Notes under the pieces: model-generated
Databases searched by the model: none
What the model was told of the DNA's origin: nothing
What the model saw: only the letters and a program-made list of their open reading frames with translations
Source: CAZQBY01 sp964540655
Lineage (GTDB): Archaea; Altiarchaeota; Altiarchaeia; JAFGQM01
Direction: 5' to 3'
Assembly: GCA_964540655.1 (NCBI GenBank)
Contig: CAZINR010000002.1
Span: 1 to 64,000 of the forward strand
DNA: 64,000 bases
Shown: positions 21,227-28,109 of the stretch, piece after piece
How positions within the stretch are numbered: the first letter of the stretch is position 1
Layout of the letters: each line of letters opens with the position of its first letter
Position numbers and translations under genes: made by a program

Positions 21227-22064
21227 GAAAAACTGCCGCAAAAAGAAGAACGAAAATATCGACAAGAAGCATAACCTCTATATGTATTCTCCTATATTCC
21301 GCCCGGGTGCGTGCCTTCATGAAATTATCAAATAAGATTATATATGCCGGCAATACTAAGAACCCCAACATAAATTTGGAGGGAAGGGCTCCTGTAAGTA
21401 TCATAATGAAAAGGGTGAGAAAAAAGACATAGTTAAGAATCACATAGGTCGTTGGTTTATAATACCTCTTGAGCTTGGGGAGTGTGGAACCGTTTTTATC
21501 GCCCTCAACATCTTCAAAATCCTTAATCTGCGAGGCGATGAAGATATAGGCGCCCATTATCGCTATTACATTCCACTGAAGCGCGCTTATCTGATGGGCG
21601 GACACTGCTAAGCCTATGATGGTGCCCAGGGCGCCCCAGGTAAGCCCCATAACAAGATAGTTTACAAGAAGAACCTCCTTCAGCCTTAGTTTTTCAAATG
21701 AATAAAGAACCCCGATTAGCAGGCTTACAAGAACTGCAGATTGTAAGAGTTGCGTTCCCAAAAAACTAAGAACAATAGAGGCCCCCGCCAAGAAGATGAA
21801 AAAAGGGAAAAGCTCTTTTTTTGAAAGATTTTTATGGACAAATAAATTTTTCCTGTTTATGGTGTCAACTTCCCAGTCGGCTATCACATTTAATACAGTT
21901 ATTGAGGAGACTAAAAACCACCATACTGCAAATGCAAAAGCAATGTTTATAATGGTCAGCGAACCGCCCATAGCCAAACCCAAAATAACAAAGACCGAAA
22001 GCAGGAAATTGTGGGGATAAGTCGCAATTAGCAACGCCTTTAATTTGCTTATGGGCGAATCCAT
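21219..22064 (-). CDS. UbiA-family prenyltransferase
   Basis: A 281-residue integral membrane protein with about eight to nine hydrophobic helices. The two Asp-rich prenyl-diphosphate/Mg sites are NVIADWEVDTINRKN (first motif, about 57-71) and SQIKDFEDVEGDKNG (second, about 180-194). The family transfers prenyl chains to acceptors such as quinone precursors or glycerol-phosphate ether lipids. The acceptor cannot be read here. DGGGP synthase of lipid synthesis is one archaeal option, but the motifs are less canonical. It lies between repeat 8 and the tRNA-Tyr gene. Confidence 0.88.
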   Translation of the reverse strand: MDSPISKLKALLIATYPHNFLLSVFVILGLAMGGSLTIINIAFAFAVWWFLVSSITVLNVIADWEVDTINRKNLFVHKNLSKKELFPFFIFLAGASIVLSFLGTQLLQSAVLVSLLIGVLYSFEKLRLKEVLLVNYLVMGLTWGALGTIIGLAVSAHQISALQWNVIAIMGAYIFIASQIKDFEDVEGDKNGSTLPKLKRYYKPTTYVILNYVFFLTLFIMILTGALPSKFMLGFLVLPAYIILFDNFMKARTRAEYRRIHIEVMLLVDIFVLLFAAVFLI

Positions 22065-22174
22065 TGTAGGGGCACTATTTAGTGGGTTGGGAACTAAAAA
22101 CAGAATTTGATTAAGGTTGCTGGCAAAATATGGTGCCTTTGATTGGGGCTAGCTTTCTCTTGGCTTAGACTGAA

Positions 22175-22240
22175 AACCTCTCCGGGCAGACCCTGGACTG
22201 AAGACCGCAGACCCTTTTCGCCCAAAGGCGAAAAGTAAAA
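22175..22240 (-). terminator. tRNA-Tyr 3' flank: terminator hairpin and parental repeat arm
   Basis: Directly 3' of the tRNA (minus strand) come CTTTTCGCC/GGCGAAAAG around a TTTG-like loop and the words GGTCTGCGGTCTTCAGTCC. This block is copied in repeats 2 and 6, showing that those repeats carry a tRNA-Tyr end plus its downstream flank. There is no CCGGTCGGCGG boundary here; CTCCGGGCAGACCC is the nearest sequence. Confidence 0.75.
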
Positions 22241-22351
22241 TCCCGCCTCCCGGATTTGAACCGGGGATCTTCCGGTAACCGTCTTTTCTCAGGCTCTCGC
22301 CCGAAAGCAAACTACAGCCAGACGCGTTAAACCAGACTACGCTAAGGCGGG
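22241..22351 (-). tRNA. tRNA-Tyr (GTA) with 35-nt intron
   Basis: Read on the minus strand: acceptor CCCGCCT/AGGCGGG, discriminator A, D stem GCGT/ACGC, anticodon stem TCTGG/CCGGA, loop CTGTAG-A with anticodon GTA, T arm CCCGG-TTCAAAT-CCGGG. A 35-nt intron (22277-22311) separates positions 37 and 38, the canonical archaeal site. The mature length is 76 nt. The CCA end is not encoded. The 3'-terminal 14 nt (22241-22254) are the sequence duplicated in the eight repeats to the left. Confidence 0.95.
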
Positions 22352-22440
22352 AAAAAGCTCGCTCGAAAGCGCGATATATTGCTGATTCTCGGTTAAAAAG
22401 CTATTGTTTTTAAGCCTTCTGACTATATTAATTGCCCAAT

Positions 22441-23388
22441 ATGCCCAAAAAGAAGCCGGAGAAACTCAGGCAGTACCATGGCCCCATAGAGAAGGGTCCC
22501 GACGGCAAGTACTATGTTGCGAAGCCGAAGCCAAAGAAAAAGCCCAAGAAAAAAACCCCCGAGCAGAAGAAGGCCCCCGGCGCCAAATTCGTCCCCCTAA
22601 CCTTCTCCGAGGGCGGGGTCAGGAGGGGCAGAGACCGGGGAGTGCATCTCTCGGATATGCTTGTCGATAAGAGGGTGATGCGCCGCCATTACAAGGACGT
22701 TCTGGCGGACAGGGTCTACAACGCTGTCTTCTTCAACGGAAAAAAGCTGACCGACCACCCCTGGGAAGGGGATTTCAAGGATTACGTCCGCCGACACCTC
22801 GGCAATTACAGGAACTACCGCAAGATGCTGGTAAGGGCCCTCGTGGCGCGCGAGGTCCTGATGAGGGGCGCCAGCAGCAAGACGGAAGCCGCCGAGCGAT
22901 TCGGCGACCAGATAAAGACCCAAAGGGCCCGGCTCGCAGAGATCTCCAGCGCTCTGAGTGATCTAGAAGAGGTCGGCCTGGTGACGACTATAGACGACGT
23001 CTTTCATGTCAGCAGGGAATTCCACGCCGACCGCGCTTCACTGAACTCCCAGGTGCAGGCCGCTAACGAGAGGAAGGGCAGGTTCAAATCCAAGCCCGGG
23101 AAGCCCGCGGGCGACATCAGAGCCCGCCGGAGGGCCGAGCTCAAGAGGCGGGGCCTGCTGCAGCATGTCAGAAAGGTGTCGCCTAAAAAAGCCCTCCACA
23201 GGGCCCGCATGTTCGACCTCTACGGCAGAAAAGTCGAGCCGGACAAGCTCGGATGGAGCGACAGGAGGCTGGTCGCATATCTCGAGGGCATGGAGCTGCC
23301 GCCCAAGCAAGGGCTGCATGCGCGCCCCAGGCACAGGACGCATTTCGGGCCAGGAATGGAGTTCCATGACGAAGGTCCCGAATTCTGA
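22441..23388 (+). CDS. basic hypothetical protein
   Basis: A 315-residue Lys/Arg-rich protein. Residues 1-45 form a low-complexity Lys/Pro tail (KPKPKKKPKKK). Residues around 60-110 contain VHLSDMLVDKRVMRRHYKDVL. A possible winged-helix segment spans about 125-180 (RALVAREVLMRGASSKTEAA, LSDLEEVGLVTTIDDVF), and the C-terminus is His/Arg-rich. ATG 22441 is preferred to the TTG nine bases upstream. It shares style and orientation with the next gene, which also has a winged-helix-like end. DNA or RNA binding is plausible. No family is recognised. Confidence 0.65.
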   Translation: MPKKKPEKLRQYHGPIEKGPDGKYYVAKPKPKKKPKKKTPEQKKAPGAKFVPLTFSEGGVRRGRDRGVHLSDMLVDKRVMRRHYKDVLADRVYNAVFFNGKKLTDHPWEGDFKDYVRRHLGNYRNYRKMLVRALVAREVLMRGASSKTEAAERFGDQIKTQRARLAEISSALSDLEEVGLVTTIDDVFHVSREFHADRASLNSQVQAANERKGRFKSKPGKPAGDIRARRRAELKRRGLLQHVRKVSPKKALHRARMFDLYGRKVEPDKLGWSDRRLVAYLEGMELPPKQGLHARPRHRTHFGPGMEFHDEGPEF

Positions 23389-23420
23389 CCTTTTTTAACT
23401 TTAAACTTAACTTAGTGCGA

Positions 23421-23786
23421 ATGCCCCGAGAAGGCAAACCTCACGGAAAAGGCATCCCAAAAGGCAGGTCTCCCGGCCGCCACGGGGAGGAGTTTGGAAG
23501 CAGAGCTCGCGGTTCGAGGGGCAAAAAGCGGCACCCGTTCCTTGCAGCTGTGGATCGCCTCGAGGCCGGCAGGGGCCTTTCGCCATCCCAGCTGGAAACT
23601 GTGAGGGGCATTGCACTCTCGGTCTTCGAATCCCGGGATCAGCGGCTTCCGGCGGAAGAGGTTTTAGTCCGGCACGGCGTCAGGGACCGACGGAGGCAAA
23701 AAGAGGTTCTGACCGTATTGAACGACCTCGGCTTGCTCAAGAAGGCGCACGGGCATCTGACCATACCCGAGTGGCACCGCGAGTGA
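23421..23786 (+). CDS. small basic protein with winged-helix-like C-terminus
   Basis: A 121-residue protein with a Gly/Arg/Lys-rich N-terminal tail (about 1-40) followed by a helical region ending VLTVLNDLGLLKKAHGHLTI, which resembles the recognition helix and wing of a winged-helix domain. It mirrors the architecture of the preceding gene (disordered basic tail plus winged helix). A nucleic-acid-binding role is inferred only from composition. Confidence 0.6.
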   Translation: MPREGKPHGKGIPKGRSPGRHGEEFGSRARGSRGKKRHPFLAAVDRLEAGRGLSPSQLETVRGIALSVFESRDQRLPAEEVLVRHGVRDRRRQKEVLTVLNDLGLLKKAHGHLTIPEWHRE

Positions 23787-23792
23787 TCCTTG

Positions 23793-24380
23793 TCAGAATA
23801 GCCCCAGAACCTTGCCCCCCTCCAGCCGTATCTCCTCGGCGGATATCTTGTCCACCTCGAGGGCTATGTACTTCGAATAGTCGGGCACCTTCTTGCAGGC
23901 CTCCTCGCACGGGATGTCCAGGAAGAGCGACAGCATCGCCATTATCGGGCACCGGTGGCTCACCACCAGCACCGTGTCGTTCAGGTGCCTTGAGTAGAGC
24001 TCTTCAACGAACCCTTTAACCCTCTTCTTCAGCTCGCCGAACTCCTCGCCGCCGGGAGCGTCCCGGTCGCAGAGGCTGAGATACTCGTCCCAGCACTCGC
24101 TGTGATGCTTGCCCTGATGAGAGCCATAGTCCCTCTCCCGCAGCCTGTCCCTCAGCTCGTAGTCCACCCCTTTGTGATGCCTGGCTATGATGTCGGCCGT
24201 CTCGACGGACCGCTCCAAATCGCTGACGTACATCACGTCTATCCTGACGTGCTTCAGCTCGTCCGCCAGCTTCTCAGTCTCCCTCCCCCCGTTCTTCGAG
24301 AGGCCTCCGTCCAGCTGCCCCTGTATTATCCCCTTCTCGGACCTCTCGGTCTTTCCGTGCCTAACCAAGATTGCTCTCAT
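23793..24380 (-). CDS. histidine phosphatase (phosphoglycerate-mutase-like)
   Basis: A 195-residue member of the histidine phosphatase superfamily. The catalytic RHG is at residues 7-9 (ILVRHGKTERS), the second signature YVSDLERSVETADII at about 50-64, the acid/base region RERDYG near 82, and the second His in VVSHRCPIMAML near 141. It could be a broad-specificity phosphatase or CobC-like. Cofactor-dependent glycolytic mutase is unlikely at this length. It converges on the preceding small gene. A truncated paralogue is at 13159-13252. Confidence 0.88.
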   Translation of the reverse strand: MRAILVRHGKTERSEKGIIQGQLDGGLSKNGGRETEKLADELKHVRIDVMYVSDLERSVETADIIARHHKGVDYELRDRLRERDYGSHQGKHHSECWDEYLSLCDRDAPGGEEFGELKKRVKGFVEELYSRHLNDTVLVVSHRCPIMAMLSLFLDIPCEEACKKVPDYSKYIALEVDKISAEEIRLEGGKVLGLF

Positions 24381-24499
24381 CCCCGTTCTTCCGCTAATAT
24401 TAACGTCAGTTATACAAAAAGATGGGGCATTTGGTTTAATTTCTCAACTTCAGACTTGCTAAAAGAATTTTAATTCTTTCAAGTGTTATATCCATCAGA

Positions 24500-24955
24500 A
24501 TGCCCGCAAGAGCCAAGCGCAGCCTTACACACCCCAAATGGCTCAAGCTACTCGACAAGATAAGTCCGGAGGCGAAGAAATCGGGAAGATGCGCGCAGTT
24601 CGTCAGAGAAGCCGCCGAGCACCTCTATGACATGCGGTACAAACGCGGGCATGCCTGGGAGATGGCCGAGAGGAACCGCAGCGTCTGGAGGCGGGTTGAA
24701 GGGGGCCGAAGGCCGGAGCTCCGCCCAGGACAGATATTGGGATTGTTCTTCCCGGACACGGAGGAGAGGCCCAAGGGCCGGGAGTACACGCACATGGCGC
24801 TTTACACAGGCAACGGTACCATAGTCCACAATTTCCTGGGGACGCTGCTCCACGAGCGCCTCGATGATTTCGTGCGCCGGTCGGGATGTGATTTGAGAGA
24901 AATCATAGCGCTCAGGAAGGAACATAAAGCTAAAAGGAGGGGTCCCGAAAGCTGA
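24500..24955 (+). CDS. NlpC/P60-like cysteine hydrolase (putative)
   Basis: A 151-residue protein with a papain-like order of residues: Cys in SGRCAQFVREAAEHL (about 33-36), a strand with LRPGQILGLFFPD, and His in EYTHMALYTGNGTIVHN (about 98-114). NlpC/P60 and CHAP enzymes cleave amide bonds in peptidoglycan stem peptides. No signal peptide is visible, so export would need another route. It is adjacent and convergent to a Tat-exported lytic transglycosylase, which supports a role on murein. The archaeon itself should lack murein. Confidence 0.6.
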   Translation: MPARAKRSLTHPKWLKLLDKISPEAKKSGRCAQFVREAAEHLYDMRYKRGHAWEMAERNRSVWRRVEGGRRPELRPGQILGLFFPDTEERPKGREYTHMALYTGNGTIVHNFLGTLLHERLDDFVRRSGCDLREIIALRKEHKAKRRGPES

Positions 24956-24997
24956 CTGGTCCCAGAAGCCCGCCAGCGACATTTACATGCTAGGCAC

Positions 24998-26257
24998 TTA
25001 GAACTCGCTCTCCACGATGTCGAGAGCCGCGTCGCAGTATTTCAGCCTCCTGTTAACCGCTTTCTTCCCTCCCTTTGGAAGGATGTACCCAGGCCGTTCT
25101 TCTATCTGCCCCCGGGCCAGCCCCCGGGCCTTGTCGTAGTAATATCGGGAAAGGACCAGAAACCTCTCGTTGTTCTCCGGCGCGCTCTTGTAAAGCTCAT
25201 AAGCTGCGTCGCCCATCCGCTGGTTGAACATGTAGTTGTCGGAGGCGAATGCATCTCGATTGCCCGGGAAGTCATTGAACCGTGTCTTTGCATGCTGCCT
25301 GACGCTCCAAGCCTCGTCTTCATACCTTTTAATGCCTCTTCCCTCAACCTTCTCCATCTTCGGCGCGGAGGCCGTAGCCACCTTGATCTCGTCCTTCTCC
25401 GGTTCCTTCTCCTTCTCCGGCCCGGCCTCTTCGACCTTGCCGCCCTCGTGCAGCCTTTTGTAAGCCAGGACCTTGTAGGAATAGGCGGGAGACTGGCGTA
25501 TGTAATAAGGCCCCTTCATCACCGGCTTCTGCCATCTCTTCCAGTCGCCGGCGTATTTGGTTGTCATGTAGTGGAACAGCCCCTCTCCGCCGTGCTTGGC
25601 ATGCTCATCCACCTCCTTGCGCACGCTATTCTCTTTGTTCATGACCTCCATCGCCCTCTGCATGTGGTGCTCGCCCGAGTTGAAGGCGTTGATTACCGCG
25701 AGGTGGAGGAACCGGTCGTCCTTCAGGCCGTACCTCTTTTTGATGGCCCTGTAGTTGGGGTCCTTTGATAGTTTCCGGTAGATGTCCTCGAAGTACCTGA
25801 CCGCCGCTTTTGTCGCCTTCTTCGGGTCCCGCCGGTGGTCGAACTTCTTGCCCACCAGCCCGTACCTCCTGCCCGTGCTACTCATGAACTGCCACATCCC
25901 CACGGCTCCGGCGCTGCTCTTGGCCGAGGTCCTGAAGGCGGACTCCACGAACGGGACATAGGGCAGGGTCTTCTTGAGGTAGTCGGGCAGCACCCTGGAA
26001 GCGGAGAATGCCTGCTTGGCGTGCTGGAGCCTGGTGGGTTCGCCGGGCGCGACCATCTGCAAAGCCAGCTCCCGAGCCGCGCTGTAGTGCTTCTCGTGGC
26101 GGGCCGCGGTCCTGGAGACGCGCTCCCTGAAGCCCTTGTGGCCCTCAAGCTCGCTCTTTCCGAATGCTTTTCCGGCCGCGAGAGCTCCGATTCCGGCCGC
26201 AGCTCTCCTGAGGAAGCTTCTTCTCGTGACTGCGGGTGCCAGCCTTCTTGCGGGCAT
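24998..26257 (-). CDS. Tat-exported lytic transglycosylase (SLT/MltD-like)
   Basis: A 419-residue protein with a twin-arginine signal (TRRSFLRRAAAGIGALAAG, about 11-29) and an SLT lysozyme-like domain. The catalytic Glu is in YVPFVESAFRTSAKSSAGAV, followed by GMWQFMSSTGRRYGL and NAFNSGEHHMQRAM. The match to MltD-type murein transglycosylases is clear. The C-terminal 130 residues are charged and of unknown fold. Such enzymes cut bacterial peptidoglycan, which archaea lack, so it may attack bacteria, help contact a partner cell, or act on another glycan. Horizontal acquisition from bacteria is likely. Confidence 0.85.
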   Translation of the reverse strand: MPARRLAPAVTRRSFLRRAAAGIGALAAGKAFGKSELEGHKGFRERVSRTAARHEKHYSAARELALQMVAPGEPTRLQHAKQAFSASRVLPDYLKKTLPYVPFVESAFRTSAKSSAGAVGMWQFMSSTGRRYGLVGKKFDHRRDPKKATKAAVRYFEDIYRKLSKDPNYRAIKKRYGLKDDRFLHLAVINAFNSGEHHMQRAMEVMNKENSVRKEVDEHAKHGGEGLFHYMTTKYAGDWKRWQKPVMKGPYYIRQSPAYSYKVLAYKRLHEGGKVEEAGPEKEKEPEKDEIKVATASAPKMEKVEGRGIKRYEDEAWSVRQHAKTRFNDFPGNRDAFASDNYMFNQRMGDAAYELYKSAPENNERFLVLSRYYYDKARGLARGQIEERPGYILPKGGKKAVNRRLKYCDAALDIVESEF

Positions 26258-26310
26258 GGGTTGTTATCGGGTTCAAGGCTTAAATATCTTATGTGCGAAT
26301 CACTAGCTGG

Positions 26311-26520
26311 AAAGCTCGACTGCGGCCGCCGGGGAAATTTTGAAAGGTTTTCGGTTTTGAGTTTTCGGGTTTGTCTAAGGGAAGCCCAGTTTACAGTTCT
26401 GGGTCCTGAGTTTCGCATTTAGCGAAACTGGGCGCGAAGGTATGTAGGACCTTGCGCGCAACTTGCTTTGTGGCAAGTTCGCGCACAGTTCGCTTCGCGA
26501 ACTTCGTGTTCCTGTTACGC
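26311..26520. repeat. tRNA-Gly-type cassette-boundary repeat 1 (distal)
   Basis: The tRNA-Gly 3'-end copy TGCGGCCGCCGGGG is at 26321-26334 (13 of 14 positions match the gene). It is followed by the right arm AAAGGTTTTCGGTTTTGAG and TTTCGGGTTTGTCTAAGG, the hairpin GGAAGCCCAG/CTGGG, and a cluster of three or four small hairpins. It marks the far end of the two-cassette tRNA-Gly array. Confidence 0.82.
26433..26508. repeat. paired-hairpin element, copy 10 (triple form)
   Basis: CGC-g-AAGGT...ACCTT-GCG, then CGC-AACTTGC...GCAAGTT-c-GCG, then CAC-AGTTCGC...GCGAACT-tc-GTG: three hairpins in a row with the same foot-plus-bulge design. A further hairpin GTTTCGC/GCGAAAC precedes it at about 26410-26428. 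Confidence 0.75.
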
Positions 26521-26551
26521 TCCAGCCACTTAAAGAAACTAAAAAGAAAAA

Positions 26552-26773
26552 CTAATCCAAAAGCTCCAAGAACTCCTCAACCTTTAACTCTGCCTGCTTG
26601 ATAATACTCATTACAGTCTTAATGCTCAGTTCGCCTTTAGCAGGGATTGTAGCAGGAGGCTTGGTTGGGTGCCTCATTCTAACATGCGAACCTCTTTGTC
26701 TAACAAACTCATAACCGAGTTTACTTAGGGCTTTGATTGCGTCTTTTCCAGAAATAACAGGTATCCGCCTCAT
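26552..26773 (-). CDS. hicA: HicA-family toxin
   Basis: A 73-residue double-stranded-RNA-binding-fold mRNA interferase. The signature IKALSKLGYEFVRQRGSHVRM contains the catalytic His of the G-S-H motif. PPATIPAKGELSIKTVMSII follows, as in HicA/YcfA proteins. It overlaps the hicB gene by 4 nt, and the antitoxin is upstream, as in many archaeal and bacterial pairs. Cassette 1 of the tRNA-Gly array. Confidence 0.93.
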   Translation of the reverse strand: MRRIPVISGKDAIKALSKLGYEFVRQRGSHVRMRHPTKPPATIPAKGELSIKTVMSIIKQAELKVEEFLELLD

Positions 26774-26991
26774 GCCGGCATTGCTAGTTTTTGTAGCTTA
26801 GGTGGCGTGGGAGCTTGAATCGGTATCCCTTCTTCTCTTAGGCCCTCTAAATGTAAGTCTAAAGCCTCCCTCATATTGGCTAGGGCTTCTTTCTCAGTCT
26901 TACCCTGCGTTACGCAAATGCCCGGCAAGCCTGGCACTGTGGCGACATAATATCCGTCTTCGGATTTCTCTAAGAGGACTGTAAATTCCAT
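26770..26991 (-). CDS. hicB: HicB-family antitoxin
   Basis: A 73-residue protein with the HicB partial RNase H-like fold: FTVLLEKSEDGYYVATVPGLPG, ICVTQGKTEKEALANMREAL, and DLHLEGLREEG. The short form lacks a C-terminal DNA-binding domain, so self-regulation would need another factor. It is translationally coupled to hicA and binds and silences the toxin. Confidence 0.92.
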   Translation of the reverse strand: MEFTVLLEKSEDGYYVATVPGLPGICVTQGKTEKEALANMREALDLHLEGLREEGIPIQAPTPPKLQKLAMPA

Positions 26992-27033
26992 TTTTGTGCA
27001 GTAATTAGAAGGTTGGACTAAAAGAATCTTTAA

Positions 27034-27192
27034 CCGCCGGCCCCATTAACCAAAACTGAAAACCGCAGACTGAAGACTGCTTTCGAAGAAAGCTTGAGTG
27101 CGGCCGCCGGGGAAATTTTGAAAGGTTCTCGGTTTTGAGTTTTCGGTTTTGTCTAAGGGAAGCCCAGTTTACAGTTCTGGGTTTCCTGGCCC
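27034..27192. repeat. tRNA-Gly-type cassette-boundary repeat 2
   Basis: Boundary CCGCCGGCCCCATTAA (27034-27049), left arm AAAACTGAAAACCGCAGACT, terminator-like GCTTTC/GAAAGC, tRNA-Gly 3'-end copy TGCGGCCGCCGGGG (27099-27112), right arm GGTTCTCGGTTTTGAG, and hairpin GGGAAGCCCAG/CTGGGTTTCC. The part after the core is nearly identical to repeat 1 of this array. Confidence 0.86.
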
Positions 27193-27222
27193 GTTCTGAT
27201 TTTCTAGAGGCTTTCCAAAGAA

Positions 27223-27254
27223 AGGTTTTTATCCTTAATGTATCAAAATGATAC
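27223..27254 (+). promoter_or_regulatory. TATA box and operator of the RHH/RelE cassette
   Basis: TTTTTATCC (27225-27233) is a TATA-like element. GTATCA-aaa-TGATAC (27240-27254) is a perfect inverted repeat ending 3 bases before the antitoxin ATG. RHH antitoxins typically bind such short palindromes to repress their own operon. Confidence 0.6.
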
Positions 27255-27257
27255 ACT

Positions 27258-27524
27258 ATGGAAAACGCAAGAGTGAATATTGTACTGCCTAAGAAGATGT
27301 ATGCGTCCGTGAATAAGTTAGTGGACATGGGGTATTACAAATCGTTTTCCGAGGCAGTCCGAACAGGTTTGAGGGATGAGGTTATGAAGTATCAGGTCCC
27401 CACGGCAGATCTTACAGAGTCCGAGTTGAAGGAAATCAATGAAGGATTTGCAGATATAGACGCAGGTCGAACGAAGTCCGCCACCGAGCTAGCAAAGGAG
27501 CTTGGATATGACGTTCAGTGTTGA
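27258..27524 (+). CDS. ribbon-helix-helix antitoxin
   Basis: An 88-residue protein with RHH N-terminus ARVNIVLPKKMYASVNKLVD and KSFSEAVRTGLRDE, similar to the antitoxin at 17719-17976. The C-terminal tail (SELKEINEGFADIDAGRTKS) wraps toxins in related pairs. It overlaps the toxin ATG by 17 nt. A perfect palindrome directly before the ATG suggests autorepression. Cassette 2 of the tRNA-Gly array. Confidence 0.85.
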   Translation: MENARVNIVLPKKMYASVNKLVDMGYYKSFSEAVRTGLRDEVMKYQVPTADLTESELKEINEGFADIDAGRTKSATELAKELGYDVQC

Positions 27525-27762
27525 GTTCACCAACAAGGCGGAAAAGAACCTGAAGAAAATCCCTGAACCGTTTAGAAAGAAACTGTTTATAGCAGCCGTC
27601 GCTCTGAGTAAGAATCCTTATCCTCGAGGATTGGAGAAGTTGACCGATAGGGGGGATACCTATAGGATCCGAATTGGACAATACAGAATGGTTTGGTTCG
27701 TTAACAAGAAGGCAGACCTGATCCAGATAGTTAATATCGATAAGCGACCCAAAGTATATTAG
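27508..27762 (+). CDS. RelE-family toxin
   Basis: An 84-residue RelE: FTNKAEKNLKKIPEPFRKKL, NPYPRGLEKLTDRGDTYRIR, IGQYRMVWFVNKKADLIQIV and a terminal RPKVY. The catalytic Arg/Tyr-bearing core (YRIRIGQYRMVW) is well conserved. ATG 27508 is used rather than the TTG at 27502. The stop codon is only 2 nt from the next boundary motif, as in integron-like packed cassettes. Ribosome-dependent mRNA cleavage is expected. Confidence 0.9.
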   Translation: MTFSVEFTNKAEKNLKKIPEPFRKKLFIAAVALSKNPYPRGLEKLTDRGDTYRIRIGQYRMVWFVNKKADLIQIVNIDKRPKVY

Positions 27763-27764
27763 GT

Positions 27765-27840
27765 CCGTCGGCCTCATTAAGAAGACCGGGAACCAAGACT
27801 AAAGACTGCTTTCGAAGAAAGCTTGAATGCGGCCGCCGGA
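27765..27840. repeat. tRNA-Gly-type cassette-boundary repeat 3 (proximal)
   Basis: Boundary CCGTCGGCCTCATTAA (27765-27780), arm GAAGACCGGGAACCAAGACT, GCTTTC/GAAAGC hairpin, and tRNA-Gly 3'-end copy TGCGGCCGCCGGA (27828-27840). There is no right arm. Instead the native tRNA-Gly 3' flank follows, including a long hairpin TGGCAAGGT/ACCTTGCCA (27840-27880). Confidence 0.84.
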
Positions 27841-27919
27841 TGGCAAGGTGGACACGGCCTCCAGGCATATGACCTTGCCAGTAGCGGGCGCACCGGGGCT
27901 AAGCCGAGAGAAAGTAAGG

Positions 27920-28038
27920 TGCGGCCGCCGGGATTCGAACCCGGGTTCTGGGCTTTCTCCACGCTTTCTTTTCATCGACTTTTCTTTTGAAAAGATCGTG
28001 TGGAAGGCCCAAGTGATACCAGACTACACCACGGCCGC
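27920..28038 (-). tRNA. tRNA-Gly (TCC) with 46-nt intron
   Basis: Minus strand: acceptor GCGGCCG/CGGCCGC, discriminator A, D arm GTG...CAC, anticodon stem TGGGC/GCCCA, loop CTTCCA-A with anticodon TCC, T arm CCGGG-TTCGAAT-CCCGG. The 46-nt intron lies between positions 37 and 38. The mature length is 73 nt. CCA is not encoded. Its 3'-terminal 13-14 nt are copied at 26321, 27099 and 27828. Words of the repeat arms (GGTCTTGAGTTTTCAGTCTT) also occur just outside its 5' end at 28042-28065. Confidence 0.95.
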
Positions 28039-28109
28039 AAGCGGTCTTGAGTTTTCAGTCTTCCGTCCTCTGACGAAGGCGCTTAGTTAGAATATTCCGG
28101 AATAAAAGA

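Noticed and set aside
26552..27762. Treating the two tRNA-Gly toxin units as one operon
   Set aside because: They are divergent in orientation and separated by a full boundary repeat with its own hairpins and promoter.
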